Positions 46,457 through 55,132 of a DNA stretch of 64,000 nucleotides are shown here, in pieces. The notes under the pieces were generated by a model that made no database searches, had not been told where the DNA came from, and was given only the letters and a program-made list of their open reading frames with translations. The stretch covers positions 27,644-91,643 of the forward strand of contig CACENP010000005.1 in the NCBI GenBank assembly GCA_902560815.1. Direction: 5' to 3'. This stretch comes from an uncultured Pelagibacteraceae bacterium. Lineage in GTDB: Bacteria > Pseudomonadota > Alphaproteobacteria > Pelagibacterales > Pelagibacteraceae. Position numbers and translations under genes: made by a program. Numbering within the stretch: position 1 is the stretch's first letter; every line of letters starts with the position of its first letter.

Positions 46457-46973
46457 ATCCTCTAAATATACCTATTCCTGCAAAACCATCTGTATTAAGT
46501 AAATTTATTTTTTTTAAGTTCTTTTTGCTTACACCACCGAGAGCTATAATTTTCTTTTTTGTATTCTTAGATAAGTTTTTAAATTTATATAAACCTAAAT
46601 AATTTTTTTTTTTAAAAATAGAGGAAATAAATATTTTACTTACTTTTTGTTTTTCTTTAATTCTAATTTCTTTCAGGTTATGTGCAGAACCAATAATTAA
46701 AAATTTAACTTTTGTCTTATAATTTAAGTGTTTAAAATCATTATTAAAAGACGGTATATAAGCTCCGTCTAAATTAAATTTAATAGCTAATTTTATGTTA
46801 TTTGCCAAATAAAGGTTTCGATTATTTCTTTTGCAAAAATTCCTCATTTTAACTAATAAATTCGAATTATAAGAAGACTTATAATTTCTGTATATTAATG
46901 AAATATTTTTATCTAATTTTTTGATATGATAAGGGTCAAACTTGTTTATAAAGTAGTATTTATTTAAATGCAT
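46455..46973 (-). CDS. thiamine-phosphate-synthase-like (ThiE/TenI) protein
   Basis: The start chosen is ATG 46973 (172 residues), inside an ATGCAT shared with yggS; an ATG at 46985 would lengthen it by four residues. The ThiE-like barrel is recognisable from LAIKFNLDGAYIPSFNND, LIIGSAHNLKEI and IIALGGVSKKNLKKINLL through DGFAGIGIFRG. The usual ND-R-x-x-L-A and DGVH-LG residues are altered (N for D, Y for H), so it may not be a classical thiamine phosphate synthase. Its stop lies in the porin terminator. Confidence 0.75.
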   Translation of the reverse strand: MHLNKYYFINKFDPYHIKKLDKNISLIYRNYKSSYNSNLLVKMRNFCKRNNRNLYLANNIKLAIKFNLDGAYIPSFNNDFKHLNYKTKVKFLIIGSAHNLKEIRIKEKQKVSKIFISSIFKKKNYLGLYKFKNLSKNTKKKIIALGGVSKKNLKKINLLNTDGFAGIGIFRG

Positions 46974-47624
46974 CAAACTGTTCAAAATTTATTAAATATA
47001 AAATCTCAAATTAAATCAAAAATTAATGAGTTAAAATATAATAATTATTACCCCAAGATAATTGCAGTTTCAAAAACATTTCCAATAAATCATATAATGC
47101 CATTGATTGAAAGTGGACATACTCATTTTGGTGAAAACAAAGTTCAAGAAGCTTTGGAGAAATGGTTTGAAATTAAAAATGATAAGATTAAACTTCATTT
47201 AGTTGGTAAACTTCAAACTAATAAAGTTAAACTTGCTTTAAAAATTTTTGATTTTATTCATTCATTAGATAATTTGAAACTAGCAAAAAAAATATCAGAA
47301 GAACAAAAAAAATATACTAATAAGCCGAAAATATTTATTCAAATAAACATTGGAAATGAGAGTCAGAAATCAGGTGTAAGTATGAATAATTTAAATGACT
47401 TTTATAAAGAATGTCAAAATCTTGATTTAAATATTGTAGGAACAATGTGTTTGCCACCCCTAGATCTTGATCCAAGATTTTTTTTTTCGGAAATGAAAAA
47501 GATCAACTTAAATTTAAACTTAAACGAACTTAGCATGGGTATGTCCAGTGATTATATTGAAGCTATTGAATTTAATTCTACTTATTTAAGAATTGGATCA
47601 AATATTTTTGGTAAAAGAATTTAA
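46968..47624 (+). CDS. yggS: YggS-family PLP-binding protein (PLP homeostasis)
   Basis: This 218-residue PLP-binding barrel has the PLP-lysine region KIIAVSKTFPINHI near 29-42, FGENKVQEALEKW, LHLVGKLQTNKVKLAL, and MGMSSDYIEAIEFNSTYLRIGSNIFG at the C-terminus, where a motif of S-x-D and R-x-G binds phosphate. YggS homologues regulate free PLP and amino acid pools. Its start at 46968 overlaps that of the divergent ThiE-like gene by 6 nt. It overlaps convergent L,D-transpeptidase-like gene by 4 nt. Confidence 0.95.
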   Translation: MHQTVQNLLNIKSQIKSKINELKYNNYYPKIIAVSKTFPINHIMPLIESGHTHFGENKVQEALEKWFEIKNDKIKLHLVGKLQTNKVKLALKIFDFIHSLDNLKLAKKISEEQKKYTNKPKIFIQINIGNESQKSGVSMNNLNDFYKECQNLDLNIVGTMCLPPLDLDPRFFFSEMKKINLNLNLNELSMGMSSDYIEAIEFNSTYLRIGSNIFGKRI

Positions 47625-48112
47625 CTTATAGATATTTGACTATTTCTTTTTAATATTCTGCTCAGTATTAAAAAGTTTTTTTTTGAAACAGCGATACATC
47701 CTGCAGTAGCTTTATAATTATTTGTAAGATGAATAAAAATTGCGCTACCTTTATTTTTTTTAGTTTCATAATAGTTATATTTAATCAAAATAAATAAATC
47801 ATATTTATGATCTGTCCTATATAATTTTTCATGTCTAATATTTTTATTTATTTTAATCTCTCTATTATAATAAGAACTGTTACTGTCATTACACCATCCC
47901 ATATTCTTTTTAATTTTTTTGCAAAATAACTTTGTTTCTGGTTTTTTAACCCTATCAGCTCTCCAATATAAATTTCCTAGTTTAAATTTTCCTGAAGGTG
48001 TTTTAAAATCTCCCTCAATCTTATTCTTTGTTAAACCTTTTTTTCCTATACAGCATTTAAGTTTAAATTCACCAGCAATTAGAGTATCTTTATTTTTAAT
48101 TTTAATTATCAT
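47621..48112 (-). CDS. L,D-transpeptidase (YkuD)-like protein
   Basis: This 163-residue YkuD-family protein shows the active-site pattern AIFIHLTNNYKATAGCIAVS near 132-151, with the catalytic His-x-T/Cys arrangement (H, then TAGC). EGDFKTPSGKFKLGNLYWRA is also typical (GDxxTPxGxF). No signal peptide is visible, so export would need another route or a missed start. Family members cross-link peptidoglycan or attach proteins to it. It is divergent from the winged-helix gene with 13 bp between starts. Confidence 0.88.
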   Translation of the reverse strand: MIIKIKNKDTLIAGEFKLKCCIGKKGLTKNKIEGDFKTPSGKFKLGNLYWRADRVKKPETKLFCKKIKKNMGWCNDSNSSYYNREIKINKNIRHEKLYRTDHKYDLFILIKYNYYETKKNKGSAIFIHLTNNYKATAGCIAVSKKNFLILSRILKRNSQISIS

Positions 48113-48125
48113 AACTTGTATTCTT

Positions 48126-48698
48126 ATGAATAAACAAAATGTATTAATTTTTAAACTACCAGAATTATTTAATATTTTAAATGAATTAAAAAATCATTTA
48201 GACTTTGCAATACATTTATTCACTGAAAAAGATAAGTTGTTAGAATTTAAAAAAATTAATACTGATAGTTATTTAGTTTTAACTGATTCTAAAAATGAAA
48301 TTAAAGAAGAAAAATTTCAGCTAATATTAAATAAATTTCCATATTCAATTTATTCAATAATTGAGAAAATAAATATAAACTTATTGAAATATAAATATTC
48401 TGAACAATCAGATGTTTTAGTTGGTAATTATTCAATTGATATTAATTCAAGATTAATAAAAAAAAATGATGAAAATTTAAAACTAACAGAAAGAGAAATT
48501 GAAATTATATTATTTTTAAAAAATTCGAATGGGCCACAAAATATAGAAAATCTTCAAAAAGAAGTCTGGGGACACAATTCTGATTTAGAAACCCATACAG
48601 TTGAAACACATATTTATAGATTAAGAAAAAAAATATCTGAAAAGTATGGAGATATCAGTTTTATTAATAGTACAAAATTAGGCTATAAAATTAAATGA
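48126..48698 (+). CDS. orphan OmpR/PhoB-type winged-helix regulator with degenerate receiver
   Basis: The start is ATG 48126 (190 residues). A longer frame from 47919 reads the antisense of the transpeptidase gene and is rejected. The C-terminal effector domain is clear: LKLTEREIEIILFLKNSNGP and ETHTVETHIYRLRKKI with a terminal STKLGYKIK wing. Residues 1-110 look like a receiver remnant (NVLIFKLPELFNIL, SYLVLTDSKNE), but no phosphoacceptor Asp with the usual acidic pair is visible, and no kinase gene is adjacent. Regulation is probably phosphorylation-independent. Confidence 0.85.
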   Translation: MNKQNVLIFKLPELFNILNELKNHLDFAIHLFTEKDKLLEFKKINTDSYLVLTDSKNEIKEEKFQLILNKFPYSIYSIIEKININLLKYKYSEQSDVLVGNYSIDINSRLIKKNDENLKLTEREIEIILFLKNSNGPQNIENLQKEVWGHNSDLETHTVETHIYRLRKKISEKYGDISFINSTKLGYKIK

Positions 48699-48802
48699 AA
48701 AAAAGAAATTTTATTGCAAAAAGTTTGTTTTCAAAAAAATTTAAACCAAAAATAGTCAAACCAAAAAAAGGCAAAGGAAGTTTTAAAAGAAAAAAAAAAT
48801 AG
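48695..48802 (+). CDS. arfA: mini ArfA-like alternative ribosome-rescue factor
   Basis: An ATG at 48695, overlapping the regulator stop (ATGA), opens 35 codons: MKKRNFIAKSLFSKKFKPKI then VKPKKGKGSFKRKKK and TAG at 48800-48802. The block LF-x(n)-V-KP-KKGKGSFKRK lines up with E. coli ArfA ([20 protein letters not shown]), the KGKGS segment that occupies the empty mRNA channel when ArfA recruits RF2. It lacks the long C-terminal tail that E. coli ArfA loses anyway. The highly basic composition fits ribosome binding. Adjacent convergent adenosine kinase ends 3 nt away. Confidence 0.75.
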   Translation: MKKRNFIAKSLFSKKFKPKIVKPKKGKGSFKRKKK

Positions 48803-48805
48803 GCT

Positions 48806-49735
48806 CTAAAGTCTTGCTCCAATTTGCTGAATTACTTTAGATGACATTTCTGTTCCTTTTTCTAAGCTTTCCTTAATTGATAAATTATTTACATGACCAT
48901 GCAAAAACCCAGCAGCAAAAAGATCTCCAGCGCCAGTTAAGTCAACAATTTTAAGATTTTTTTGGACTCCACATTCAACAACTTCGTCTCCTTTTATTGC
49001 GATCGCACCATTTTCTCCCCTTGTGAGAACTATTAATTTACCAAGTTGTTTAGAAAAGTTTATCACTTCTTCAAAATTTTTTGCATCAATCAATGAAGTA
49101 ATTTCTTGTTCATTTGCAAATGTAATATCTAACTTATTTTTTACTAAATCTAGAAAATGAGGTTTATGTCTATCAACACAAAACTGATCTGATAAGGACA
49201 TTGCAACTTTATTCGCACTATTTATAGCTTTGTCAAATGCTTTTTTAGGTTCGCCTTCATCCCATAGATAGCCTTCAAGAAATATTATTTCACTATTTTT
49301 AATCACATCAGAACTAACATCATTTTCATTAATTTTTCCTGCAGTGCCTAAGAATGTACACATTGTCCTTTCAGAGTCCGGTGTAACTAAAATTAAACAT
49401 GTCCCTGTTGGTAATTCTTCTTTTTTTTTATAGTAAAAGTATTCTACATTTTCTTTTTTTAATCCTTCTTCGTATTTACCTCCAAGATCATCATCGGATA
49501 CTTTACCTATAAAACCTACTTTATTACCTAGCTGAGATATACCTACTATTGAATTAGCCACTGATCCACCTGAAACAGTTTTTTCTATTTTAAGATTTGA
49601 TAACAATTTTTTAAATTCATTATCATCAAAAATTAATTTCATAGTACTTTTAGTCAAACCGTTTTGAGTAATAAAATTGTCATCAACTTTACAGATAACA
49701 TCTACAATCGCGTTTCCTATTCCTAAAATTTTCAT
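48806..49735 (-). CDS. adenosine kinase / PfkB-family sugar kinase
   Basis: This 309-residue ribokinase-fold enzyme shows the N-terminal GIGNAIVDVICKVDDNFI, the GGSVANSIVGISQLG motif near 55-69 and the catalytic DLTGAGDLFAAGFLHG near 265-280, containing the anion hole and base Asp. Alphaproteobacterial members of this subgroup act as adenosine kinases; another nucleoside or sugar is possible. It converges with the arfA-like gene and precedes nothing on its own strand; nth lies 2 nt upstream. Confidence 0.9.
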   Translation of the reverse strand: MKILGIGNAIVDVICKVDDNFITQNGLTKSTMKLIFDDNEFKKLLSNLKIEKTVSGGSVANSIVGISQLGNKVGFIGKVSDDDLGGKYEEGLKKENVEYFYYKKKEELPTGTCLILVTPDSERTMCTFLGTAGKINENDVSSDVIKNSEIIFLEGYLWDEGEPKKAFDKAINSANKVAMSLSDQFCVDRHKPHFLDLVKNKLDITFANEQEITSLIDAKNFEEVINFSKQLGKLIVLTRGENGAIAIKGDEVVECGVQKNLKIVDLTGAGDLFAAGFLHGHVNNLSIKESLEKGTEMSSKVIQQIGARL

Positions 49736-49737
49736 AA

Positions 49738-50391
49738 TTATGCTTTCTTTGTTTTTAATGGTGATCTTCTACCAGGATAACAAGTAGTACAAATTTTACA
49801 AGTTAAACCATAGCATTCTCTTGCTTTGCAATATTCTCTTCCATAATAAATTATCTGAAGGTGAAGTTTGTTCCAAAACTTTTTTGGAAATAATCTTTTT
49901 AAATCTTTCTCAGTTTGAATAACATTTTTACCATTAGTTAAGCCCCATCTTTGGGCTAAACGATGGATATGAGTATCTACCGGAAAGGCTGGATGACCAA
50001 ACCCCTGTGACATTACTACACTGGCAGTCTTGTGTCCGACACCCGGAAGTTTCTCAAGTTCTTCAAAAGTTTGAGGAACATTACCTTTATGTTTCTCAAT
50101 TAATTGTTTTGATAGAAAATAAACACTTTTAGCCTTAATTCTGAAAATACCAATGCTCTTAATCAATCTTTCAATTTTTTTCCTTCCCAATTTTACGAAG
50201 TGCTCTGGTTTATTATATTTCGGATAAATATTTTTTGTAACATTATTTACATTAACGTCTGTAGTTTGAGCAGACAGTAATACAGAAACTAATAAAGTGA
50301 ATTTATTTCTATGTTTTAAAGGAATTGGTGTTTTTGGATAAATTTTATTTAATATTCTTAATATTATTTTAGACCTTTGAATCTCATTCAT
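49738..50391 (-). CDS. nth: endonuclease III
   Basis: This 217-residue DNA glycosylase/AP lyase removes oxidised pyrimidines. The helix-hairpin-helix LEKLPGVGHKTASVVMSQGF near 108-127 contains catalytic Lys, and FPVDTHIHRLAQRWGL contains catalytic Asp. The C-terminal cysteine cluster reads CKARECYGLTCKICTTC, giving C-x4-C-x4-C-x2-C-x2-C rather than the usual C-x6-C-x2-C-x5-C for the [4Fe-4S]. It overlaps dapB by 4 nt. Confidence 0.96.
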   Translation of the reverse strand: MNEIQRSKIILRILNKIYPKTPIPLKHRNKFTLLVSVLLSAQTTDVNVNNVTKNIYPKYNKPEHFVKLGRKKIERLIKSIGIFRIKAKSVYFLSKQLIEKHKGNVPQTFEELEKLPGVGHKTASVVMSQGFGHPAFPVDTHIHRLAQRWGLTNGKNVIQTEKDLKRLFPKKFWNKLHLQIIYYGREYCKARECYGLTCKICTTCYPGRRSPLKTKKA

Positions 50392-51164
50392 TTGAAATTC
50401 AGGACATCTCTCATTGAATAAAGTCCTGGTTTTTTATTCATTAACCACTTAGCTGCAGTGAATGCTCCTTCCGAATAAAGCGCTCTATCAAATGCTTCAT
50501 GATTTAATGTTATTATTTCCTTACCACTTGAGAAAGTTACTTCATGTTCACCTATGACCTCACCTTTTCTAAGGGAATTAAAATTAATTTTTTTTCCATA
50601 AGGAAAAGATTTTTTGTTTAAATATTTTTTTCCCATCAATTTATAAAAATCTTTATTTTTTCCAACTGCAATACCTTTTCCGAGCATTAAAGCAGTTCCT
50701 GATGGGTGATCTTTTTTATGTTTATGATGTATTTCAAATACTTTACTTAAAAAATTTTTTCCAAGAGATTTTGATGCAATTTCAGTTAAATACATTAATA
50801 AATTTATTCCTAAGCTCATATTTCCAGCTCTAAGTATAGGTATTTTTTTAGAATACTTTTTAATTAAATTTTCTTCTTTTTTTGAAAATCCAGTTGTTCC
50901 AATAACTACTCTTTTCCTTAATCTTGATGCAATCTTTAAAACTTCAAATGTGCATTTGGGGATTGTAAAATCTATTATTAAATTAGCATTTTTAAAAGAT
51001 TCTTCTGTATTTAAGCTAGGTTTAATTCCTGCAACTTTTTTATTAACAATTCTATTTTCTGTAAGGGCCACTATCTTAAAATTTTTATCAGATTTAGCAG
51101 ATTTAATAATCTGCCGACCCATTCTTCCCATACATCCAGTAATAGCTAAATTAATTTTTTTCAT
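50388..51164 (-). CDS. dapB: 4-hydroxy-tetrahydrodipicolinate reductase
   Basis: DapB acts in lysine/diaminopimelate synthesis. Using ATG 51164 gives 258 residues beginning KKINLAITGCMGRMGRQI, the NAD(P) fold. An upstream ATG at 51215 would add 17 unrelated residues. It shows VIGTTGFSKKEE, the catalytic EIHHKHKKDHPSGTALMLG near 150-168. Its ATG overlaps the stop of a 56-codon membrane-protein gene as ATGA. Confidence 0.96.
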   Translation of the reverse strand: MKKINLAITGCMGRMGRQIIKSAKSDKNFKIVALTENRIVNKKVAGIKPSLNTEESFKNANLIIDFTIPKCTFEVLKIASRLRKRVVIGTTGFSKKEENLIKKYSKKIPILRAGNMSLGINLLMYLTEIASKSLGKNFLSKVFEIHHKHKKDHPSGTALMLGKGIAVGKNKDFYKLMGKKYLNKKSFPYGKKINFNSLRKGEVIGEHEVTFSSGKEIITLNHEAFDRALYSEGAFTAAKWLMNKKPGLYSMRDVLNFK

Positions 51165-51331
51165 TTCAAGATAAAGTAAGAAACTATCATAACTAATAAA
51201 ACAATTATAGCCCAAATAGATAAATTTGATAAAAACAGTTTTAATTTTGAATTAGATCTAAGAAATGCTGGAAGAACTAATATTAAAATAGCTATTAAAG
51301 ATATTGCCGGGACGATTGTTTCTAGTCCCAT
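51161..51331 (-). CDS. 56-residue two-span membrane protein between dnaJ and dapB
   Basis: From ATG 51331, 3 nt after the dnaJ stop, 56 codons encode GLETIVPAISLIAILILVLP then a basic stretch around RSNSKLK, then a second hydrophobic segment (SIWAIIVLLVMIVSYFIL). The stop overlaps the dapB ATG (ATGA). Two membrane helices joined by a short positive loop predict a hairpin with the loop in the cytoplasm. I do not recognise a family. The spacing on both sides is that of a real operon gene. Confidence 0.7.
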   Translation of the reverse strand: MGLETIVPAISLIAILILVLPAFLRSNSKLKLFLSNLSIWAIIVLLVMIVSYFILK

Positions 51332-51334
51332 TTT

Positions 51335-52459
51335 TTAATTTTTCCAAAAACTTTTAGCTTTTTGAAAGAATTTTTTAATGCTCGGATTTGATTTTTCGTT
51401 TTCAATTTCTCTAAATTTTTCAAGTAATTCTTTTTGTTCTCTATTTAAAGAAACTGGAACTTCAGTATTAACCTGAACATATAGATCTCCAATTCCACTT
51501 CCTCTCATATATGGCATTCCTTTGCCTTTCAATCTAAATTGTTTTCCACTTTGAGTTCCTGAGGGAATTTTTATTTTAGCTTTTCCACCATCAATTGTTG
51601 GTATTTCAATTGATGTTCCTAAAGCTGCATCAGCAATAGAGATAGGACATTCAAAAAATAAATTTTCCTCTGATCTTTTAAATAAATCATGAGAATGTAC
51701 ATTTATAAATAAATAAAGATCTCCATTTCCTGCTCCTCTAGATCCTGCTTCACCTTTGCCAGCAAGTCTTATTCTTGTACCATCATCAACTCCTTTAGGA
51801 ATAGTTACTGATATTCTTTTTGACGCTTGTTGTTTTCCTTGTCCATTACAACTACTACATGGATTTGTAATTTCTTCACCTGAGCCTGAACACTGAGGAC
51901 ATGTTTGTTGAACGGTAAAAAATCCTTGGCTTGATCTAACTTGACCATGACCACCACACATAGAGCATGAACTTGCATCATAGCCTGGTTTTGATCCTGA
52001 ACCTTTACAGTTTTCACATTTTTCAGATGTTGAAAATTTAATATCTTGTTTTTTTCCTTTAAAAGATTCTTCTAAAGTAATTGATAAATCATATCTTAAA
52101 TCTGAGCCTCTATTATTAGATCTTCGAGAGCGTCTTCCACCACCAAAACCTTCTCCAAAAAAATCCTCAAATATATCTGAAAAAGAACTTGAAAAATCAA
52201 AATTACCAAAGCCACCCCTTCCGCCACCACCATTTTCAAATGCTGCGTGGCCAAAGTTATCATAATTTTGTTTTCGTTCAGAGTTCGAAAGAACGTGATA
52301 AGCTTCTGACGCTTCTTTAAATTTTTCTTCAGCCGCTTTGTCACCTTTATTTTTGTCTGGGTGATGTTTTACAGCTAATTTTCTGTATGCTGATTTTATT
52401 TGATCGGCAGTTGCACTTTTATTTACACCTAAGACTTCGTAATAATCTCTTTTTGCCAT
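51335..52459 (-). CDS. dnaJ: chaperone DnaJ
   Basis: This 374-residue Hsp40 stimulates DnaK ATPase. It shows J domain with HPD at 33-35, a Gly/Phe-rich region near 76-115, four CxxCxGxG-type zinc repeats (CENCKGSG, CSMCGGHG, CPQCSGSG, CSSCNGQG) and two beta-barrel substrate domains. It follows dnaK after 26 nt. Confidence 0.98.
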   Translation of the reverse strand: MAKRDYYEVLGVNKSATADQIKSAYRKLAVKHHPDKNKGDKAAEEKFKEASEAYHVLSNSERKQNYDNFGHAAFENGGGGRGGFGNFDFSSSFSDIFEDFFGEGFGGGRRSRRSNNRGSDLRYDLSITLEESFKGKKQDIKFSTSEKCENCKGSGSKPGYDASSCSMCGGHGQVRSSQGFFTVQQTCPQCSGSGEEITNPCSSCNGQGKQQASKRISVTIPKGVDDGTRIRLAGKGEAGSRGAGNGDLYLFINVHSHDLFKRSEENLFFECPISIADAALGTSIEIPTIDGGKAKIKIPSGTQSGKQFRLKGKGMPYMRGSGIGDLYVQVNTEVPVSLNREQKELLEKFREIENEKSNPSIKKFFQKAKSFWKN

Positions 52460-52485
52460 AACTAATTAGACAAATAGTTGTTAGC

Positions 52486-54414
52486 TTAGGCGCTTTTTTC
52501 TTTATTATCGTCTTTTACTTCTTCAAAGTCTGCATCAACAACGTTATCGTCTTTTTTTCCTTCTTCTTTTTCTTTTGCATCTTTTGGTGTATCGCCAGGT
52601 TTAGCACTTTGCTGAGACTTATAAATTGCCTCCCCTAATTTCATCGAAGCTTGGACTAAATCTTGAGTTTTTTTCTTAATATCTTCAATATCAGTTCCTT
52701 TTAATGAATTTCTTAAGTTAGCAGAGGCAGTTTCAATTGCTTTCTTATCAGCATCAGAAACTTTACTACCGTGTTCTTTTAAATTTTTCTCTGTAGAATG
52801 TAATAAAGTATCTGCTTGATTTCTCACATCAACTGCTTCTCTCTTTTTCTTATCGGCTTCTTTATTAGACTCTGCTTCTTTTACCATTTTATTAATTTCT
52901 TCTTCACTTAAACCTCCAGAAGCTTGAATTTGAATTTTTTGTTCTTTACCAGTTCCCTTATCTTTTGCAGAAACATTTACAATTCCATTTGCATCAATAT
53001 CAAAAGTTACCTCTATTTGTGGCATACCTCTTGGAGCGGGTGCTATTCCAACTAGTTCGAAATTTCCTAACAATTTATTATCTGTTGCCATTTCTCTTTC
53101 GCCTTGAAGCACTCTTATTGATACAGCAGGTTGATTATCTTCTGCTGTTGAGAAAACTTGACTTTTTTTAGTTGGTATAGTTGTATTTTTATCTATAAGT
53201 TTTGTTGATACTCCGCCAAGAGTTTCAATTCCTAGTGATAAAGGTGTAACGTCTAACAATAATACGTCTTTAACATCACCTTGAAGAACTCCTGCTTGAA
53301 TTGCAGCACCCATAGCCACAACTTCATCAGGATTAACACTTTTATTTGGTTCTTTTCCAAAAAAGTTTTTTACTTCCTCAATTACTTTGGGCATCCTTGT
53401 CATTCCACCTACTAAAATTATTTCACTAATTTCACTAGCTGATAAGCCCGCATCCTTAAGGGCTGTTTTACAAGGTGGAATTGTTCTTCCAATTAAATCT
53501 TCAACTAGAGCTTCTAGTTTTGCTCTAGTCATTTTTAAATTAATGTGTTTTGGTCCTGTTTTATCCGCTGTTATAAAAGGAAGGTTAATTTCAGTTTGAG
53601 CAGCAGAAGACAATTCAATTTTTGCTTTTTCTGCAGCTTCTTTTAATCTCTGCAATGCAAGTTTGTCAGATTTTAAATCAATTCCATTCTCTTTTTTAAA
53701 TTCGCTTAATAAATAATCTACAATTGTATTATCAAAATCTTCTCCACCTAAAAACGTATCACCATTGGTAGATTTTACTTCGAAAACTCCATCTCCAAGT
53801 TCAAGAATTGAAACATCAAAAGTTCCTCCACCCAGGTCGTATACGGCAATTTTTTTATTTTGTTTTTTATCTAAACCGTAAGCCAAAGAAGCAGCCGTAG
53901 GTTCATTAATTATTCTTAAAACTTCTAATCCAGCAATTTTTCCTGCATCTTTTGTTGCTTGTCTTTGAGCATCATTAAAGTAGGCCGGAACAGTAATTAC
54001 TGCTTTTGTAACTTCTTGACCAAGATATTTTTCAGCCGTCTCCTTCATCTTTTGTAAAACAAATGCTGAAATTTGTGACGGGGAATATTTTTTACCTTGA
54101 GATTCAATCCACGCGTCACCGCCTTCTGAATTTATAATTTTAAATGGAGATGTTTCTATATCTTTTTTAACTGTTGGGTCTTCGAAGTTTCTACCAATCA
54201 ACCTTTTAACTGCAAAAATTGTATTTTCAGGATTTGTAACTGCCTGTCTTTTAGCGGGTTGACCAACTAATTTTTCCTCGCTCTCAGTAAATGCAACTAC
54301 TGAAGGAGTTGTTCTTGTACCTTCAGCATTTTCTAAAACTTTTGGTTGTGTACCTTCCATAATTGATACACAAGAGTTTGTTGTTCCTAAATCTATTCCT
54401 ATTACTTTGCTCAT
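52486..54414 (-). CDS. dnaK: chaperone DnaK (Hsp70)
   Basis: This 642-residue Hsp70 has [17 protein letters not shown] at the N-terminus, [20 protein letters not shown] near 140, [14 protein letters not shown] near 193, the VEEVLLVGG-type site (here [19 protein letters not shown]) and the C-terminal lid with an acidic tail. A good ribosome site (AGAGGAAATTAAATT) precedes the ATG. A 58-bp spacer separates it from grpE; I cannot identify a heat-shock promoter there with confidence. Confidence 0.99.
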   Translation of the reverse strand: MSKVIGIDLGTTNSCVSIMEGTQPKVLENAEGTRTTPSVVAFTESEEKLVGQPAKRQAVTNPENTIFAVKRLIGRNFEDPTVKKDIETSPFKIINSEGGDAWIESQGKKYSPSQISAFVLQKMKETAEKYLGQEVTKAVITVPAYFNDAQRQATKDAGKIAGLEVLRIINEPTAASLAYGLDKKQNKKIAVYDLGGGTFDVSILELGDGVFEVKSTNGDTFLGGEDFDNTIVDYLLSEFKKENGIDLKSDKLALQRLKEAAEKAKIELSSAAQTEINLPFITADKTGPKHINLKMTRAKLEALVEDLIGRTIPPCKTALKDAGLSASEISEIILVGGMTRMPKVIEEVKNFFGKEPNKSVNPDEVVAMGAAIQAGVLQGDVKDVLLLDVTPLSLGIETLGGVSTKLIDKNTTIPTKKSQVFSTAEDNQPAVSIRVLQGEREMATDNKLLGNFELVGIAPAPRGMPQIEVTFDIDANGIVNVSAKDKGTGKEQKIQIQASGGLSEEEINKMVKEAESNKEADKKKREAVDVRNQADTLLHSTEKNLKEHGSKVSDADKKAIETASANLRNSLKGTDIEDIKKKTQDLVQASMKLGEAIYKSQQSAKPGDTPKDAKEKEEGKKDDNVVDADFEEVKDDNKEKSA

Positions 54415-54472
54415 AATTTAATTTCCTCTTTCATATATGTGTTATTTGCTAATCTACAAGTTCCTCAAAAAA

Positions 54473-55096
54473 CTAATTTTCATTAGATTTTGACTGATTT
54501 TCCTCACTTTTTTGATTTTGTTTTAAATTTTCATCGTTTTTATTTGATTTTTTTGAAACTGATACTAGAGAAGGTCTAAGCAACCTATTTTTCATCATAA
54601 AACCTTTTTGAATTTCCTGTACAACAGTTCCAGGCTCTTTATTATCATCTTCGACTTCCATCATTGCTTGGTGCAAATTTGGATCTAATTTTTGATCAAC
54701 TGATTTTATTTCTTCGATATTATTTTTTTTTAGAATTGAGAGCATGTCTTTTTGAATTACATTTAAATGGTCTACTGTTTTTTTTAGTGTTTCAGAATTT
54801 TTTAATTTTTCATCATTTTCTAATGCAAACTTAGATCTTTCTAAATTATCAATTAAATTTAAAGTTTCTCTAGCCAGTGAAAATCCTCCATAATCAAACG
54901 CTTCATCTTTTTCTTTTTCAAATCTTCTTCTTTGGTTTTCAATTTCTGCATAAGCTCTCGCAAGTTTATCTTCTAATTCTTTTATTTTATCTTCCTCTTT
55001 TAAATCTTCATTTTTAGATGTGATATCTGAATCCTTATTTTCCTCAATTTCATTAATTTCTTCAGAGCGAGAGTTTTGGTTTTCTTCTTTTTCCAT
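54473..55096 (-). CDS. grpE: nucleotide-exchange factor GrpE
   Basis: GrpE releases ADP from DnaK. The 207-residue protein has an acidic, low-complexity N-terminus, a coiled-coil region (LEDKLARAYAEIENQRRRFE) and the beta domain DPNLHQAMMEVEDDNKEPGT with a basic C-terminal end. The usual hrcA repressor gene upstream is absent. Only 36 bp lie between its start and divergent rdgB. Confidence 0.96.
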   Translation of the reverse strand: MEKEENQNSRSEEINEIEENKDSDITSKNEDLKEEDKIKELEDKLARAYAEIENQRRRFEKEKDEAFDYGGFSLARETLNLIDNLERSKFALENDEKLKNSETLKKTVDHLNVIQKDMLSILKKNNIEEIKSVDQKLDPNLHQAMMEVEDDNKEPGTVVQEIQKGFMMKNRLLRPSLVSVSKKSNKNDENLKQNQKSEENQSKSNEN

Positions 55097-55132
55097 ACCC
55101 TTCTATATGGTAAGAAAAATGATAATTTCTAG

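Noticed and set aside
47919..48125. N-terminal extension of the winged-helix regulator
   Set aside because: It reads the antisense of the L,D-transpeptidase gene; ATG 48126 gives the expected start.
54415..54472. Sigma-32 type heat-shock promoter between grpE and dnaK
   Set aside because: A CTTG occurs, but no convincing -10 partner at the right spacing could be seen.
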